From NCBI GenBank assembly GCA_001303415.1, contig LJTN01000013.1, forward strand, positions 1 to 64,000: 64,000 nucleotides of DNA. The letters are read 5' to 3'. Of the stretch, positions 53,731-63,463 are shown piece after piece. The notes beneath the pieces were generated by a model that ran no database searches, was not told where the DNA came from, and saw only the letters and a list, made by a program, of their open reading frames with translations. The DNA is from Myxococcales bacterium SG8_38. GTDB lineage: Bacteria; Myxococcota_A; Polyangia; Polyangiales; Houyiibacteriaceae. A program made the translations under genes and the position numbers. Each line of letters opens with the position of its first letter. Position 1 is the stretch's first letter.

Positions 53731-54233
53731 AGCGTCGTCTCCAAGACTTTCGCCGTCTGTGCGGATCGGTATGCATGGAGCCGACGGCGTAGCTCTACGT
53801 CGTGTCTAGCCAGGATGGCGGCGGCCAGCAGCGCCGCGTTCGCGGCACCTGAATCTCCAATCGCCAACGTGCCTACCGGGATCCCCTTGGGCATCTGCAC
53901 GATGGACAAGAGCGAATCCATCCCGCTGAGAGCGCTGGTGCGGACGGGTACGCCGAGGACGGGAAGCAAGGTCTTGGCGGCCGCCATGCCGGGTAGGTGG
54001 GCCGCGCCGCCGGCACCCGCGATGATCACCTCGATGCCCCGGGCCTCTGCCTGCTCACAAAAGCTGAAGAGCAGGTCGGGCGTTCGATGGGCGGAGACGA
54101 CCCTCGCCTCGTACGGAATCTCGAGCTCGCTCAACACCCGGGCGGCGTGCTCCATCGTGGACCAATCGCTTTGGCTGCCCATGATGAGCGCGACGCGGGG
54201 CGGGTGGGGGTCAGGGCTTGGTGGGGATCCCAT
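53727..54233 (-). CDS. purE: N5-carboxyaminoimidazole ribonucleotide mutase
   Basis: 168 residues from ATG 54233, the best start because upstream residues are not PurE-like. [45 protein letters not shown] is the typical N-terminus, with GSxSD and the AHRTP catalytic loop. [26 protein letters not shown] and [19 protein letters not shown] follow. It makes 4-carboxy-AIR from N5-CAIR supplied by PurK. The 180 nt upstream are AT-rich and contain a palindrome and promoter-like boxes. Confidence 0.95.
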   Translation of the reverse strand: MGSPPSPDPHPPRVALIMGSQSDWSTMEHAARVLSELEIPYEARVVSAHRTPDLLFSFCEQAEARGIEVIIAGAGGAAHLPGMAAAKTLLPVLGVPVRTSALSGMDSLLSIVQMPKGIPVGTLAIGDSGAANAALLAAAILARHDVELRRRLHAYRSAQTAKVLETTL

Positions 54234-54249
54234 GCGACAATATACTCGC

Positions 54250-54261
54250 GAAATTAATTTC
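54250..54261. promoter_or_regulatory. 12-bp palindrome, candidate operator upstream of purE
   Basis: GAAATTAATTTC is a perfect palindrome 17 nt before the purE start. It is set in an AT-rich stretch with flanking CG/CG pairs and nearby ATATAC/GTATAT half-sites. A TACAAT sequence on the minus strand could be a -10 whose start site would fall in the palindrome. It does not resemble the known PurR box. Confidence 0.35.
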
Positions 54262-54339
54262 ACGTATTGTATATCGCCAGAACTCATCGGGCGCAAGCGG
54301 TTCCGCCCAAAAAACTCCCAATTGCCCATAGTTAGCGAT

Positions 54340-54369
54340 TTGACTCATGAAATCTCCGTCATGTAATGT
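54340..54369 (+). promoter_or_regulatory. Sigma70-like promoter of winged-helix regulator copy 2
   Basis: TTGACT (54340-54345) and TAATGT (54364-54369) are 18 nt apart on the plus strand and lie 45-75 nt before the regulator ATG. The spacer includes TCATGAAATCTCCGTCATG with two CATG centres, like ATCATG elements upstream of copy 1, which suggests related operators. Confidence 0.4.
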
Positions 54370-54413
54370 CGGGTCGCGTCGGATGTGGCTCGCGAGCGAG
54401 GGGATGACGAACG

Positions 54414-54740
54414 ATGGCAAAGGCAAGCGGGAAGGCTGCGGAACAGGATACCTCGTGGACTTTCCTCACCAATCATTCTCACGTGCTCTTGTGCCTGGCG
54501 CAGGACCCCGAAGCGCGAATGCGTGATGTCGCCGAGCGGGTGGGGATTACCGAGCGCGCGGTTCAGCGCATCGTGTCCGAGCTCGAGGCCGCAGGCTATC
54601 TCGTACGGAGCAGGGAAGGGCGGCGAAATCGATACGAGGTCAAGGGGGATCTGCCATTGAGGCACCCCGTGGAGGGTCACCGCAACCTCGATGCCCTCAT
54701 CAAGCTCATACTGGGCTCGAAGGCCAAGCCGTCACACTGA
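54414..54740 (+). CDS. Winged helix-turn-helix regulator, copy 2
   Basis: 108 residues. TSWTFLTNHSHVLLCLAQDPEARMRDVAERVGITERAVQRIVSELEAAGYLVRSREGRRNRYEVKGDLPLRHPVEGHRNLDALIKLI is collinear with copy 1 (47679-48005), sharing GITERAVQRI and PLRHPxE. They are clear paralogues. It diverges from purE-purK, so it may control those genes or itself; this is not shown by the sequence. Transcription would read towards the convergent MscS gene. Confidence 0.85.
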   Translation: MAKASGKAAEQDTSWTFLTNHSHVLLCLAQDPEARMRDVAERVGITERAVQRIVSELEAAGYLVRSREGRRNRYEVKGDLPLRHPVEGHRNLDALIKLILGSKAKPSH

Positions 54741-54753
54741 CGGCTCGCGCTCA

Positions 54754-55830
54754 CTACTGCTCCGATTCGGATGCGCCCTTCTTTTCCCGACGACGTGTGA
54801 GCTCCGCCTCTAGCTCGTTCTTGAGCCCTTCGAGCCGCTCGATGCGGGTGTCGGCTGCCTCCTCGTCGATCGCCTCCGCCTCGTTCTTCTTCAGCTTTGC
54901 GATCTCTTCCAGAACGCTCTCGAGCTGTTGCTCCAACTTCGCCTCGTTTTCGGCAAGCTCGGCCTTGTCGAACATGCGCTCTTCGGGCCGACGCTCCTCC
55001 GCTCGGGTCTCCTTGGGCACACGCTGGACCTCGGGAATGAAAACCCGGCCTTCCGGGAGCTGCCGTTGATTCATGAAAGTGGGAGACACGATTTCGATGC
55101 CTGCTTCGTGGAGGCAGTCCAGCACGTTCTTGCGAAGCTCTGATTCGGCGCTGAGGAGGTACTTCACCTCTTCGAGGAACCCCGCGGCCTGATAGGTGAT
55201 CGAGAAATCTCCCAGCTCGAGCACGAAGACGAAGGGATCCTCCAGATCCGCACGGCGGGCAGCTTCGAGCAAGAATTGCTCCACTTTGTCGCGTGGCACG
55301 TCGTATCCGAGCGAGACGGTCGCGGATATGAACGTGCCCGAGGAGCGGACCACGGTGACCGGGTTGGAAACGAGGTATAGGTTCGGCAGCGTCGTCAAAT
55401 CTCGCCGCTCGTTTTGGATCTCCGTTCGCAGCAACCCGAGCTCGGACACGCGTCCGCGGTGCCCTTCGACGACGATGAAATCGCCGGGCTTGAAGTTACG
55501 AATCGAGCGCAGCATCAGGCCCGCCATCGCGTTGCCGAGCAACGTGGTCGATGACAGCGCGACTGCGGCGGTAAAGAGAATCCCCAAGAGGCTCAAGAGC
55601 TGTCCGCGGGCCGCGTCCGCGACGGGAAGCTCTAGGATCACGAGAATCACGACGACACCCGCCAATGCCCCAATGAGAAGCTGCTGCGAGATACGACTGC
55701 CCGACGTCGGGGGCTTCCGCTTCATCAGAAGCTGATACGCAGCAGTCACGGCCAAGATCCCGATCAGCAGCGTGACCAGCACAGGAAGCCACTCGCGAAT
55801 CGCGGCTGGAATCGATTTCAGATAGTCCAT
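54754..55830 (-). CDS. MscS-family mechanosensitive channel
   Basis: 358 residues. Three hydrophobic segments (about residues 13-34, 47-67, 74-100) precede the MscS beta domain (LRSIRNFKPGDFIVVEGHRGRVSELGLLRTEIQNERRDLTTLPNLYLVSNPVTV). A mixed domain, then a highly charged coiled coil of about 75 residues follow (KAELAENEAKLEQQLESVLEEIAKL). The pore-lining helix has NAMAGLML. It follows the antiporter gene by 1 nt, so the two probably share a transcript and an osmotic or ionic role. Confidence 0.88.
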   Translation of the reverse strand: MDYLKSIPAAIREWLPVLVTLLIGILAVTAAYQLLMKRKPPTSGSRISQQLLIGALAGVVVILVILELPVADAARGQLLSLLGILFTAAVALSSTTLLGNAMAGLMLRSIRNFKPGDFIVVEGHRGRVSELGLLRTEIQNERRDLTTLPNLYLVSNPVTVVRSSGTFISATVSLGYDVPRDKVEQFLLEAARRADLEDPFVFVLELGDFSITYQAAGFLEEVKYLLSAESELRKNVLDCLHEAGIEIVSPTFMNQRQLPEGRVFIPEVQRVPKETRAEERRPEERMFDKAELAENEAKLEQQLESVLEEIAKLKKNEAEAIDEEAADTRIERLEGLKNELEAELTRRREKKGASESEQ

Positions 55831-55831
55831 T

Positions 55832-56803
55832 TCAACTCTTCGAAAGCACCAAGAGAACCACGTAACCGAGGAAGCCCGCTAAGAGCACGAATCCCTCGGC
55901 ACGGGTAACCCTCATGCCCGTCCTCATCAAGGGAAACAGCAAGAGCGTGGCGCCCAGCATCCACCAGATGTCCCTGAGCAGGATTTCTTCCGGCACGGCG
56001 AGGGGATGAACGAGACTCGTCGCACCCGCGATGCCCAACACGTTGAATATGTTGGACCCCACCACATTGCCGACGGCGACGTCATCTTGACCCCTACGAG
56101 CTGCAACGAGTGACGTAGCGAGCTCTGGTGTGCTCGTGCCGGCAGAGACGATGGTGAGTCCGATGACCGTATCCGAGACACCGAGCGCGCTCGCCACACC
56201 GATCGCGCCGGTAACCAGCGCAGTGGAGCCTGCGGCGAGAAGCGCCACGCCGGTCCCGACGGCTGCGACATTCAAGCCCACGGCGGCCTTTCCCGTTCGT
56301 CCGAAGGAGGCCGTCGCAAGCTGCTCGAACTCCTGTTGCTCGAGAGGCGTCACGCTCTTTCGGCCGAGCCAAACCGCATACGCCGTGAACGCGATCATCG
56401 CCGTGAGCAAGAAGCCACCCTCGATGTGGTCCAGCAAGGAATCACGCGTCAGAAGATAGAGCTGAAACGCTGCCAGCATCATCACCGGCCACTCGAGACG
56501 AACGGTGTTGCCCAAGATGCGAAGCGGGTGAACGAAGGCGGCGAGCCCGAGAATGGCGCCGATGTTGAAGATGTTCGACCCGACCACATTGGCAACCGCG
56601 ATCCCGGGGCTGCCCTCGAAAGCCGCTTGCAACGAGACGACGAGCTCGGGCATCGAGGTGCCGGCGGCCACGATGGTGAGCCCAATGACTGGCGGGGAAA
56701 TCCGAGCGAGCAGCGCAATACCGCTCGCGCCCCGTACCAGCGCTTCGCCGCCGCCAAAAAGAAGAACGAGACCACCGAGGATCAGCGCCCACTGCAAAAT
56801 CAT
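55832..56803 (-). CDS. Calcium/sodium antiporter family protein (YrbG-like)
   Basis: 323 residues with ten hydrophobic helices in two inverted halves. Alpha repeats: [37 protein letters not shown] (first) and [37 protein letters not shown] (second). Both carry the ion-binding PEL and GSNIFN signatures of the CaCA family. Both halves are complete, so the transporter should be functional; the ion (Ca2+ or other) is an inference. First gene of an operon with the MscS channel; divergent from gnd. Confidence 0.93.
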   Translation of the reverse strand: MILQWALILGGLVLLFGGGEALVRGASGIALLARISPPVIGLTIVAAGTSMPELVVSLQAAFEGSPGIAVANVVGSNIFNIGAILGLAAFVHPLRILGNTVRLEWPVMMLAAFQLYLLTRDSLLDHIEGGFLLTAMIAFTAYAVWLGRKSVTPLEQQEFEQLATASFGRTGKAAVGLNVAAVGTGVALLAAGSTALVTGAIGVASALGVSDTVIGLTIVSAGTSTPELATSLVAARRGQDDVAVGNVVGSNIFNVLGIAGATSLVHPLAVPEEILLRDIWWMLGATLLLFPLMRTGMRVTRAEGFVLLAGFLGYVVLLVLSKS

Positions 56804-56990
56804 GGCTCAGTTACTTTGACTCGAGGCTTCCAGATACCGCCTGCCGCCCACAATAGCAGTAGTCAGGCCATGTGCGCGCTCAAACACGCACTCAGGGTGA
56901 GCGGCCGTATTGACCCGCGCGCCGCGCGGCTCCAGACGAGGGATGTGCGGCGGACGCTTCGAGCACGGAGGCCGCGGGAGGAGGCGCAAC

Positions 56991-58013
56991 ATGGATTTGG
57001 GAATGATCGGCCTTGGACGCATGGGCGCGAATCTGATCCGCCGTCTGCTCCGTGGAGGACACCGGGCTGTCGTCTACGACGTCGATCCGGATTCGGTGGC
57101 TGCCATGGTTTCCGAGGGAGCGGAGGGAGCCGAGACCCTCGCCGAGCTTGCGCACAAGCTGCAAAGCCCGCGGGCCGTTTGGGTCATGGTGCCTGCAGGC
57201 ATCACCGGACAGGTCGTCGATGAGGTCGCCGCTCACCTGGAGCCCGGTGACATCATCATCGACGGAGGCAACTCTTTCTATCAGGACGACTTGGAACGGT
57301 CTGCCCGCTTGTTGCAGCGTGGCATCCACTTGCTCGACGTGGGCACGAGCGGCGGCGTGTTCGGGCTCGATCGCGGCTTTTGTTTGATGATCGGCGGGGA
57401 CGTGAGCAGCGTACGATACCTCGACCCCATCTTCAGGACCCTCGCGCCAGGTCTCGGCGCAGCTCCGCGGACTCTTGGTCGCCAGGGCGATGCTGTTTCA
57501 TCGGAGCTCGGGTATCTGCACTGCGGGCCGAGTGGCGCCGGTCATTTCGTCAAGATGATCCACAACGGGATCGAGTACGGCATCATGGCTGCCTATGCTG
57601 AGGGCCTGAACATCCTAGCGCACGCAGGCGTGGGTCTCCGAGAGCGCACCACCGATGCCGAAACGACTCCGCTTCGCCGCCCCGAGCACTATCGCTACGA
57701 GCTCGACATCCCCGAGATCGCCGAAGTGTGGCGACGAGGGAGCGTCATTTCTTCTTGGTTGCTCGATCTCACGGCCTCTGCCCTGCGCAAGAGCCCCACT
57801 CTCGAGGGCTTTTCCGGGAGGGTCTCTGATTCGGGAGAGGGACGGTGGACGATCCTCAGCGCCGTGGAGGAAGGTGTGCCTGCGCCGGTTCTCTCCGCTG
57901 CGCTCTACAACCGGTTCGCCTCGCGCGGCAACGACGAGCTCGCGAACCGCTTGCTTTCCGCGATGCGGCAGGCGTTCGGCGGGCACGATGAGAAGGCGAA
58001 AGTCGAGCCATGA
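56991..58013 (+). CDS. gnd: 6-phosphogluconate dehydrogenase, decarboxylating (short form)
   Basis: 340 residues. [21 protein letters not shown] is the dinucleotide motif, [38 protein letters not shown] is the substrate loop, and [27 protein letters not shown] carries the catalytic Lys and the HNGIEY motif. The short form resembles GntZ/YqeC-type enzymes rather than the 468-residue E. coli protein, and may prefer NAD. GGAGG is 8 nt before ATG 56991; an upstream in-frame start (56910) is Arg-rich. It overlaps zwf by 4 nt. Confidence 0.95.
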   Translation: MDLGMIGLGRMGANLIRRLLRGGHRAVVYDVDPDSVAAMVSEGAEGAETLAELAHKLQSPRAVWVMVPAGITGQVVDEVAAHLEPGDIIIDGGNSFYQDDLERSARLLQRGIHLLDVGTSGGVFGLDRGFCLMIGGDVSSVRYLDPIFRTLAPGLGAAPRTLGRQGDAVSSELGYLHCGPSGAGHFVKMIHNGIEYGIMAAYAEGLNILAHAGVGLRERTTDAETTPLRRPEHYRYELDIPEIAEVWRRGSVISSWLLDLTASALRKSPTLEGFSGRVSDSGEGRWTILSAVEEGVPAPVLSAALYNRFASRGNDELANRLLSAMRQAFGGHDEKAKVEP

Positions 58014-59386
58014 CGAGCCGGTACGCCGACGCGCTCATCCTGTTTGGCATCAGCGGTGACCTCGCACGCAAGAAGCTATTCTCTGCGCTTTACGCGCTCA
58101 CCGCTGCTGATCATCTGGACGTACCGGTGGTCGGCGTGGCGTCCCGAGACTGGAACGAAGATACGTTGCGTCAGCAAGCGCGTCAGGCGCTCGCGGCGGG
58201 CGGCATGTCGATCGACGAGGCGATCTTCGCACGATTGGCAGGCAACCTTCGATACGTGTCGGGAGACTATCGGGATCCCGCGACCTACGAACGGATCATT
58301 CAGCGACTCGGCAGAGCGAAGTGTTGCACGGTTTCTTATCTGGCCATTCCGCCCGACCTGTTCAGCGCGGTCGTCGAAGGCTTGGCGAGCGTGGGATTGC
58401 ATGAGCGAGGACGATTGGTTCTCGAAAAGCCGTTCGGGCGAGACATGAAGTCCGCCGCGGAGCTCAATGACATCGTCCACGGTCATTTCCCCGAAGAGCG
58501 CGTCTACCGGATCGATCACTTCCTCGGGAAGGAAGCGGTGCAGAACCTCATGATCTTTCGGTTCGCCAACACCGTGCTCGAGCCCATCTGGAATCGCCAT
58601 TACGTCCGCGGCGTGCAAATCACCATGGCGGAGGACTTTGGTATCGAGGGGCGAGGCGCCTTCTACGACCGAGTCGGAACGGTTCGAGACGTGTTGCAGA
58701 ACCACTTGCTGCAGATGCTGGCGCTGCTCGCCATGGAGCCTCCGGTATCCGACGATCCGGACGCCTTGCGCGACGAGCGATTCAAAGCGCTCAGAGCCGT
58801 CAGAACGCTGAGCCCGGACGATGTCGTCCGTGGACAGTACGTCGGTTATCGCGAGGAGCCGGGCGTGGCGACCGACTCCGACACTGAGACATTTGCGGCC
58901 GTGCGACTCGAGGTGGACTCCTGGCGCTGGGCCGGCGTGCCGTGGGTCATCCGGGCTGGCAAGGGATTGGCGTCCACGGTGACCGAAGCCGTCATCGAGT
59001 TCGCGAGGCCGCCGCGGCCTCTGTTTGCCGACGCCACGTGCCGGCCTGCCCCCAACCGGCTGACTTTTCGCACCAAACCAGACGACGGGATCAGCCTGTC
59101 GATGCAGACGAAAAAGCCGGGGCCGGCCATGGTGAGCCGCCCGGTCGAGCTGCATCTTCAGCACGGCCGGCCGCGCGGCCGCGACCCTTACGATCGTCTG
59201 ATCGGTGATGCGCTTCGCGGTGATCCGGCCTTGTTTGCGCGTGAGGACGGCGTGATGGAAGCGTGGCGGATCTTCGAGCCCGCGTTGGCCGAGCGCGCGC
59301 CGGTCGTGCCGTACGAACGCGGCACTTGGGGGCCGCCCGAAGCTGACCGCTTGCTCGGTGCGGACTGGGCTTGGATCACCCGATGA
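58010..59386 (+). CDS. zwf: Glucose-6-phosphate dehydrogenase
   Basis: 458 residues. Oxidises glucose-6-phosphate to 6-phosphogluconolactone. [22 protein letters not shown] is the GxxGDLA dinucleotide motif, [11 protein letters not shown] is typical, and [13 protein letters not shown] (about residues 165-177) holds the active-site HFLGK. The C-terminal half is intact. Slightly shorter than the usual 480-510 residues. ATG overlaps the gnd stop (ATGA) and the stop overlaps the pgl start. Confidence 0.97.
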   Translation: MTSRYADALILFGISGDLARKKLFSALYALTAADHLDVPVVGVASRDWNEDTLRQQARQALAAGGMSIDEAIFARLAGNLRYVSGDYRDPATYERIIQRLGRAKCCTVSYLAIPPDLFSAVVEGLASVGLHERGRLVLEKPFGRDMKSAAELNDIVHGHFPEERVYRIDHFLGKEAVQNLMIFRFANTVLEPIWNRHYVRGVQITMAEDFGIEGRGAFYDRVGTVRDVLQNHLLQMLALLAMEPPVSDDPDALRDERFKALRAVRTLSPDDVVRGQYVGYREEPGVATDSDTETFAAVRLEVDSWRWAGVPWVIRAGKGLASTVTEAVIEFARPPRPLFADATCRPAPNRLTFRTKPDDGISLSMQTKKPGPAMVSRPVELHLQHGRPRGRDPYDRLIGDALRGDPALFAREDGVMEAWRIFEPALAERAPVVPYERGTWGPPEADRLLGADWAWITR

Positions 59387-60039
59387 TGGACATCGTGCGA
59401 GCCCGGGGCGACTTGGCCAAGGTTGCGGCAGGCGTGCTCACCGACGCGCTCGACAGATGCCTGGCGCGAAAGCCGCGAGTCGCGATGGCGCTTTCTGGCG
59501 GGCGAACGCCCTGGGCCGTGTTTCGACTGCTCGCAAAGACCAAGCTCGACTGGCATCGCGTCGACATCTACCAGGTCGACGAACGGATTGCAGCTTCAGG
59601 AGACGCCGCGCGGAACTTCAAGGGGCTTCGCGAATCGCTTCTCGACCACGTGCCCGCAAGGGTGTTTCCTATGCCGGTGGAAGAGCCGGATCTCGATGCG
59701 GCTGCCAGGCGTTACGGCGAATCGCTACCTCGCGTGCTCGACATCGTCCACCTCGGCCTAGGAGATGACGGGCACACTGCATCCCTCGTGCCGGGCGATC
59801 CTGTTCTCGAGGTGTCGGACCGTCTAGTGGCCGTCACCAAGCCCTACCGCGGCCACCGCCGAATGACCTTGACCTTCCCCGCGTTCGAACGCGCAGCCAA
59901 GATCGTGTGGATCATTGCGGGCTCGGACAAATCGGCCATCGTGCAACGCCTCTTTCGGGCCGACCTGACAATCCCCGCCGGCCGGATCCCACAGGCGCGT
60001 GCCGTCGTCGTGACCGACGCCGCTTCACCAGAAGGCTGA
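59383..60039 (+). CDS. pgl: 6-phosphogluconolactonase
   Basis: 218 residues. Hydrolyses 6-phosphogluconolactone. [45 protein letters not shown] and [16 protein letters not shown] are the SugA/DevB-family blocks, and [30 protein letters not shown] the C-terminal one. Two adjacent ATGs (59383, 59386); the first overlaps the zwf stop. Completes the gnd-zwf-pgl oxidative pentose phosphate operon. After the stop is a palindrome AGCCGACCGGTCGGCT (60039-60054) without a T run. Confidence 0.96.
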   Translation: MMDIVRARGDLAKVAAGVLTDALDRCLARKPRVAMALSGGRTPWAVFRLLAKTKLDWHRVDIYQVDERIAASGDAARNFKGLRESLLDHVPARVFPMPVEEPDLDAAARRYGESLPRVLDIVHLGLGDDGHTASLVPGDPVLEVSDRLVAVTKPYRGHRRMTLTFPAFERAAKIVWIIAGSDKSAIVQRLFRADLTIPAGRIPQARAVVVTDAASPEG

Positions 60040-60124
60040 GCCGACCGGTCGGCTGAAGAAAAACGCGTGTCCCGAGTGTGGGACGGCATGTGCGCAGTTC
60101 CTAGCTCCCCGCCTCCGTGGGCGC

Positions 60125-60901
60125 TCAGCTCTTGAGCTGGATCACCGAAAAGAAGCCGCCTTGCGGGTCTTCCAGCACAGCAAATCGTCCTGGTGGGATG
60201 TCGCGAGGCTCCATACCCACGGAGCCGCCGAGCGTCTTCGCCCGATCGATCGTGTCCTCGCAGCTCGCGACCGCGAAGTACACGCCCCAGGTGGGCGGCA
60301 TCGGACCCCATTCCGGTTGAATCTCCATCATCGTCGCCGCGGGGCGCTCGCCGTTGTAAAGCTCGACGAGCTTGGCTCCGTCGCTCGACGTCGCGTGCTT
60401 GCTCTTCCAACCGAAGAGCGCGGTGTAGAAGCCTTCTGCAGCGGCGAGGTCGTTGGTGTAGAGCTCGTTCCAACAGAAGGTGTTGGGCTCGTTCACGAGG
60501 ACCGCACCGACGTGCATGCTCGGCTGCCAAAGGCAAAACACCGCGCCCGTGGGGTCGGCGACGACCGCCATGCGACCCGCTTGCATCACATCGAACGGCG
60601 GCACGTGGACCTGGCCGCCGAGCTCGCCGACTCGTGCTGCGGCCGCATCGACATCCTTCACGGTGACGTACGAGTTCCAGTGTGGTGGCGCGCCCATTCG
60701 AGTTTCGTTCTCCGACATGGGCGTGAGCGCGGCCACGTCTTTGCCCCGGAGCTGTGCCATCACGTAGCGCCCGTTCGGGGCCGGCTCCTCGAGCAGCTTC
60801 CAGTCGAAGAGCTTCCCGTAGAACGCTTTGGCGCCTTCCAAATCTTTCGCCGAATAGTCCACCCAGCTGAACGTGCCGGGCTGATACGCCGTGACTTCCA
60901 T
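60125..60901 (-). CDS. Two-domain VOC (glyoxalase-like) protein
   Basis: 258 residues from ATG 60901, preceded by GGGAGG 5 nt upstream; an in-frame ATG at 60934 is not favoured. Two vicinal-oxygen-chelate modules: TFSWVDYSAKDLEGAKAFYGKLFDWK...FDVMQAGRMAVVADPTGAVFCLWQP and NTFCWNELYTNDLAAAEGFYTALFGWK...RFAVLEDPQGGFFSVIQLK. The duplicated AKDLExAKxFYxxLFxWK pattern is like hydroxylase/CFP30B-type proteins in actinobacteria. Metal ligands are uncertain; substrate unknown. Confidence 0.85.
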   Translation of the reverse strand: MEVTAYQPGTFSWVDYSAKDLEGAKAFYGKLFDWKLLEEPAPNGRYVMAQLRGKDVAALTPMSENETRMGAPPHWNSYVTVKDVDAAAARVGELGGQVHVPPFDVMQAGRMAVVADPTGAVFCLWQPSMHVGAVLVNEPNTFCWNELYTNDLAAAEGFYTALFGWKSKHATSSDGAKLVELYNGERPAATMMEIQPEWGPMPPTWGVYFAVASCEDTIDRAKTLGGSVGMEPRDIPPGRFAVLEDPQGGFFSVIQLKS

Positions 60902-60992
60902 CGCTGCCTCCCTCGCAAGGTGGAAGCAGACCATATCAAGAAGTAGCGGGATTTACGCGACAACAAATCCGCATCATGGGTGATGGGAGTCA

Positions 60993-61460
60993 CTACTCGA
61001 GCAAGCTTCGAAGCATCCACGCAGTTTTCTCGTGGAGCTGAAGACGCTGGGTGCCGAGGTCCGCGGTGGCTTGGTCGCCCGCCTCTTCGGCCGCCTTGAC
61101 CACTTTGCGCGCGGTACGGATGACCGTTTCATGCGCCTCGACCAGTAGCTTGACCATCTCGAGCGCCTTCGGCACCGCATCGGTGTCCGACACACTGGAG
61201 AGCCTTCCGAAGGCCGCGTAGCTGCCCGGTGCCGGGAACCCAAGCGCCCGAATGCGCTCTGCGATGAGGTCGACGGCCATGGCGAGCTCGGTGTAGTGCT
61301 CCTCGAACATGAGATGGAGCGTTTGGAACATCGGTCCAGTTACGTTCCAGTGGAAGTTGTGGGTTTTCAGATACAGCGTGTAGCTATCGGCCAAAAGCCT
61401 CGAAAGCTCGTCGGCAAGCTCTTTTCTGTCCTTGACAGCAATGCCTGTGTTGAGGTCCAT
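60993..61460 (-). CDS. dps: Dps-family ferroxidase / DNA protection protein
   Basis: 155 residues. Four-helix bundle. LYLKTHNFHWNVTGPMFQTLHLMFEEHYTELAMAVDLIAERIRALG contains the ferroxidase ligands (H34/H37 region, FEEHY, D in AVDLIAERI). Dps 12-mers oxidise and store iron and protect DNA. The N-terminus is short and has few Lys residues, so strong DNA binding is not assured. GGAG/AAAGGAG-type ribosome site lies before the ATG. The upstream 160 nt hold a three-copy inverted 8-mer. Confidence 0.93.
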   Translation of the reverse strand: MDLNTGIAVKDRKELADELSRLLADSYTLYLKTHNFHWNVTGPMFQTLHLMFEEHYTELAMAVDLIAERIRALGFPAPGSYAAFGRLSSVSDTDAVPKALEMVKLLVEAHETVIRTARKVVKAAEEAGDQATADLGTQRLQLHEKTAWMLRSLLE

Positions 61461-61491
61461 CGGATCTCCTTTCTCAGTTACCTACCTGTGG

Positions 61492-61524
61492 CAGGCTTGC
61501 GGCTCCGACAAGCCTGCAGGCTTG
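61492..61524. repeat. Three copies of an 8-mer in opposite orientations, between dps and the AhpD-like gene
   Basis: CAGGCTTG (61492-61499), its complement CAAGCCTG (61509-61516) and CAGGCTTG again (61517-61524). The last two form an 18-nt perfect palindrome ACAAGCCTGCAGGCTTGT at 61508-61525. The region lies in the shared upstream region of two divergent genes with likely oxidative-stress roles, so it may be an operator, or alternating hairpins. Confidence 0.55.
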
Positions 61525-61621
61525 TTGCGGCACCGGAAACACGGCTGATTGCACCCTCCAGCTCGGTCGCTCGGCTGGTCTGCTAGGATTTCCATCTTCC
61601 GAGGAATCACGAGAGGTTCGG

Positions 61622-62104
61622 ATGCCAAACACAATCGAGCAAAAGCGTCGCTACACCCGTCCCCGCCAGGTCGCTCGGGACGCATGGCACATCGCCCGTC
61701 GATTCTGGTTGATCCCCGATGCGCTCCTTGGCGGAACCGTGTCTCATGCGTTTCGCGAGCGTTTGATGATGGTCATCACCACTGTCAATCGATGCGCCGC
61801 GTGCTCCTACGTACACTCCCGGGCGGCCTTGCTTTCTGGCGTGACGAGAGAAGAGCTGGACGTCATCCTATCCGGCTCGGTCGAGGGCTTCGACGAGTAC
61901 GAGACTCAGGCATTGCTTTTCGCTCAGTACTGGGCAGACAACGACGGACGAGCCGGCAGGGAAATGCGCCGCAAGCTCGTGGAGCATTACGGTGAGCGGA
62001 CTGCAGATTGTATCGAGCTCGTCGCGCATACCATCAGGATGGGAAACCTCGCCGGTAACCTCATCGAGCACTGGCGTCTCAGACTGCTCCCCACCCATGC
62101 CTAG
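61622..62104 (+). CDS. Carboxymuconolactone decarboxylase/AhpD-like protein
   Basis: 160 residues, helical. The CxxC redox motif is in RCAACSYVHSRAALLSG (Cys-x2-Cys-x3-His), the peroxidase-associated arrangement of AhpD. The C-terminal part has ELVAHTIRMGNLAGNLIEHW. Probably disulfide exchange or peroxide defence; the redox partner is not in the window. The start ATG at 61622 fits the family, although the ribosome site GAGAGG is moderate. Confidence 0.85.
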   Translation: MPNTIEQKRRYTRPRQVARDAWHIARRFWLIPDALLGGTVSHAFRERLMMVITTVNRCAACSYVHSRAALLSGVTREELDVILSGSVEGFDEYETQALLFAQYWADNDGRAGREMRRKLVEHYGERTADCIELVAHTIRMGNLAGNLIEHWRLRLLPTHA

Positions 62105-62157
62105 AACGAACCGATGGGGCGAGCTGACCACACCAAAGAAAAGAGAGAGGCGATTGG

Positions 62158-63456
62158 ATGAGCGATGACGCCATCCATGAAGTCGGTATCGCTCGGAATT
62201 CCGACGTTGCGAGCGTCCTTGGAGCCGAGTCGTCCGTGCAAGCGCGCAGGAAGAGGCGTCGGCATGTTTTGGGCGCTCTTGCGATAGTCGTCGCAGGATG
62301 CTTCGGCATCTGGGCCGTGACAGCTCGCAAGGAGCAAGCAGGCTTCAGGACGCAGCAGGCACACCGGGGAAACCTGATCGTCACGGTGAGCGCGACCGGG
62401 AATCTTCAGCCGACCAACCAGGTGGAGGTGGGAGTCGAGGTGTCCGGGACGGTCGAAACGGTCGAGGTCGACTACAACGACCAGGTAGAGCGTGACCAGG
62501 TTCTGGCACGGCTCGACCCGACGAAGTTCAAAGCGCAGGTGGTCCGCTCACGTGCTGCGCTCCAATCAGCCAGGGCAAGGGTCTTGCAGGCTCAAGCCAC
62601 GGTGGAGGAAAGCCGCGCTCAGCTCGGGCGACTCACGCGGCTTCGGGAAGTCAGCAAGGGAACCGATCCGTCCCAACACGACATCGACGCGGCGCGCGCC
62701 GCACTGAAGCGTGCCCTGGCCGATCGTGCCAGCGCGAAAGCGGACGTTGCCCAAGCCGAGGCTGCTTTGGAATCCGCCGAGATCGATCTCGCCAAGAGCG
62801 TCATTCACTCGCCCGTCGACGGAGTGGTGTTGGAACGCTCCGTGGAGCCGGGACAGACTGTCGCCGCCTCGCTGCAAACCCCGGTCTTGTTCGTCTTGGC
62901 CGAGGATCTGACCAACATGGAGTTGCACGTGAGCGTGGACGAGGCGGACGTAGGTCGAGTGCGCACCGGCCAGAAGGCCACGTTCAACGTGGATGCCCAT
63001 CCGGATCGGACGTTCTCTGCCGAAATCGCCGAGATTCACTATGGGGCCCGAGAAGTGGACGGTGTCATCACCTATGAGGCCGTGCTGAACGTTGACAACG
63101 CGGACTTGTCGCTGCGACCAGGCATGACCGCGACCGCTACCATCGTCGTAGAGGAGGTCGCAGATGCACTGCTAGTTCCGAATGCAGCGCTGCGTTTTAG
63201 CCCGCCCGTCCAGGCGAAAGCGGAACCGCGGACGAGCTTGGTGAGTCGCCTGCTTCCACGCCCCCCTCGCCCCGACTCGAAGGACCGCCAAGCTCGTGGC
63301 AACGAGAGGAAGGATCAGCGCGTCTGGATCTTGCAGGGCGGTCAGCCGGTGGCGGTGCCGGTTACCGTGGGGGCCACCGACGGATTCATGACCGAGGTGG
63401 TACAAGGGAATGTAGAGCCAGGGACGCCGCTGATTGTCGAAGTCGTTCGAGAGTGA
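62158..63456 (+). CDS. MacA-like periplasmic adaptor
   Basis: 432 residues. N-terminal membrane anchor [20 protein letters not shown] (about residues 39-58). [53 protein letters not shown] is the first half-lipoyl domain. A coiled coil of about 100 residues follows, then [38 protein letters not shown] and the beta-barrel ([21 protein letters not shown]). The C-terminus has an Arg/Pro-rich insert (about 360-380). Pairs with the MacB-type ATPase that follows 7 nt later. Confidence 0.9.
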   Translation: MSDDAIHEVGIARNSDVASVLGAESSVQARRKRRRHVLGALAIVVAGCFGIWAVTARKEQAGFRTQQAHRGNLIVTVSATGNLQPTNQVEVGVEVSGTVETVEVDYNDQVERDQVLARLDPTKFKAQVVRSRAALQSARARVLQAQATVEESRAQLGRLTRLREVSKGTDPSQHDIDAARAALKRALADRASAKADVAQAEAALESAEIDLAKSVIHSPVDGVVLERSVEPGQTVAASLQTPVLFVLAEDLTNMELHVSVDEADVGRVRTGQKATFNVDAHPDRTFSAEIAEIHYGAREVDGVITYEAVLNVDNADLSLRPGMTATATIVVEEVADALLVPNAALRFSPPVQAKAEPRTSLVSRLLPRPPRPDSKDRQARGNERKDQRVWILQGGQPVAVPVTVGATDGFMTEVVQGNVEPGTPLIVEVVRE

Positions 63457-63463
63457 GCTGAAC

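Noticed and set aside
54290-54308. GGGCG/CGCCC stem in the purE upstream region as a riboswitch
   Set aside because: A 5-bp stem alone is insufficient and no known purine riboswitch core is seen.
60039-60054. 16-nt palindrome after pgl as a terminator
   Set aside because: It is symmetrical but the run after it is A-rich rather than T-rich on the plus strand, and the T run on the minus strand precedes the stem.
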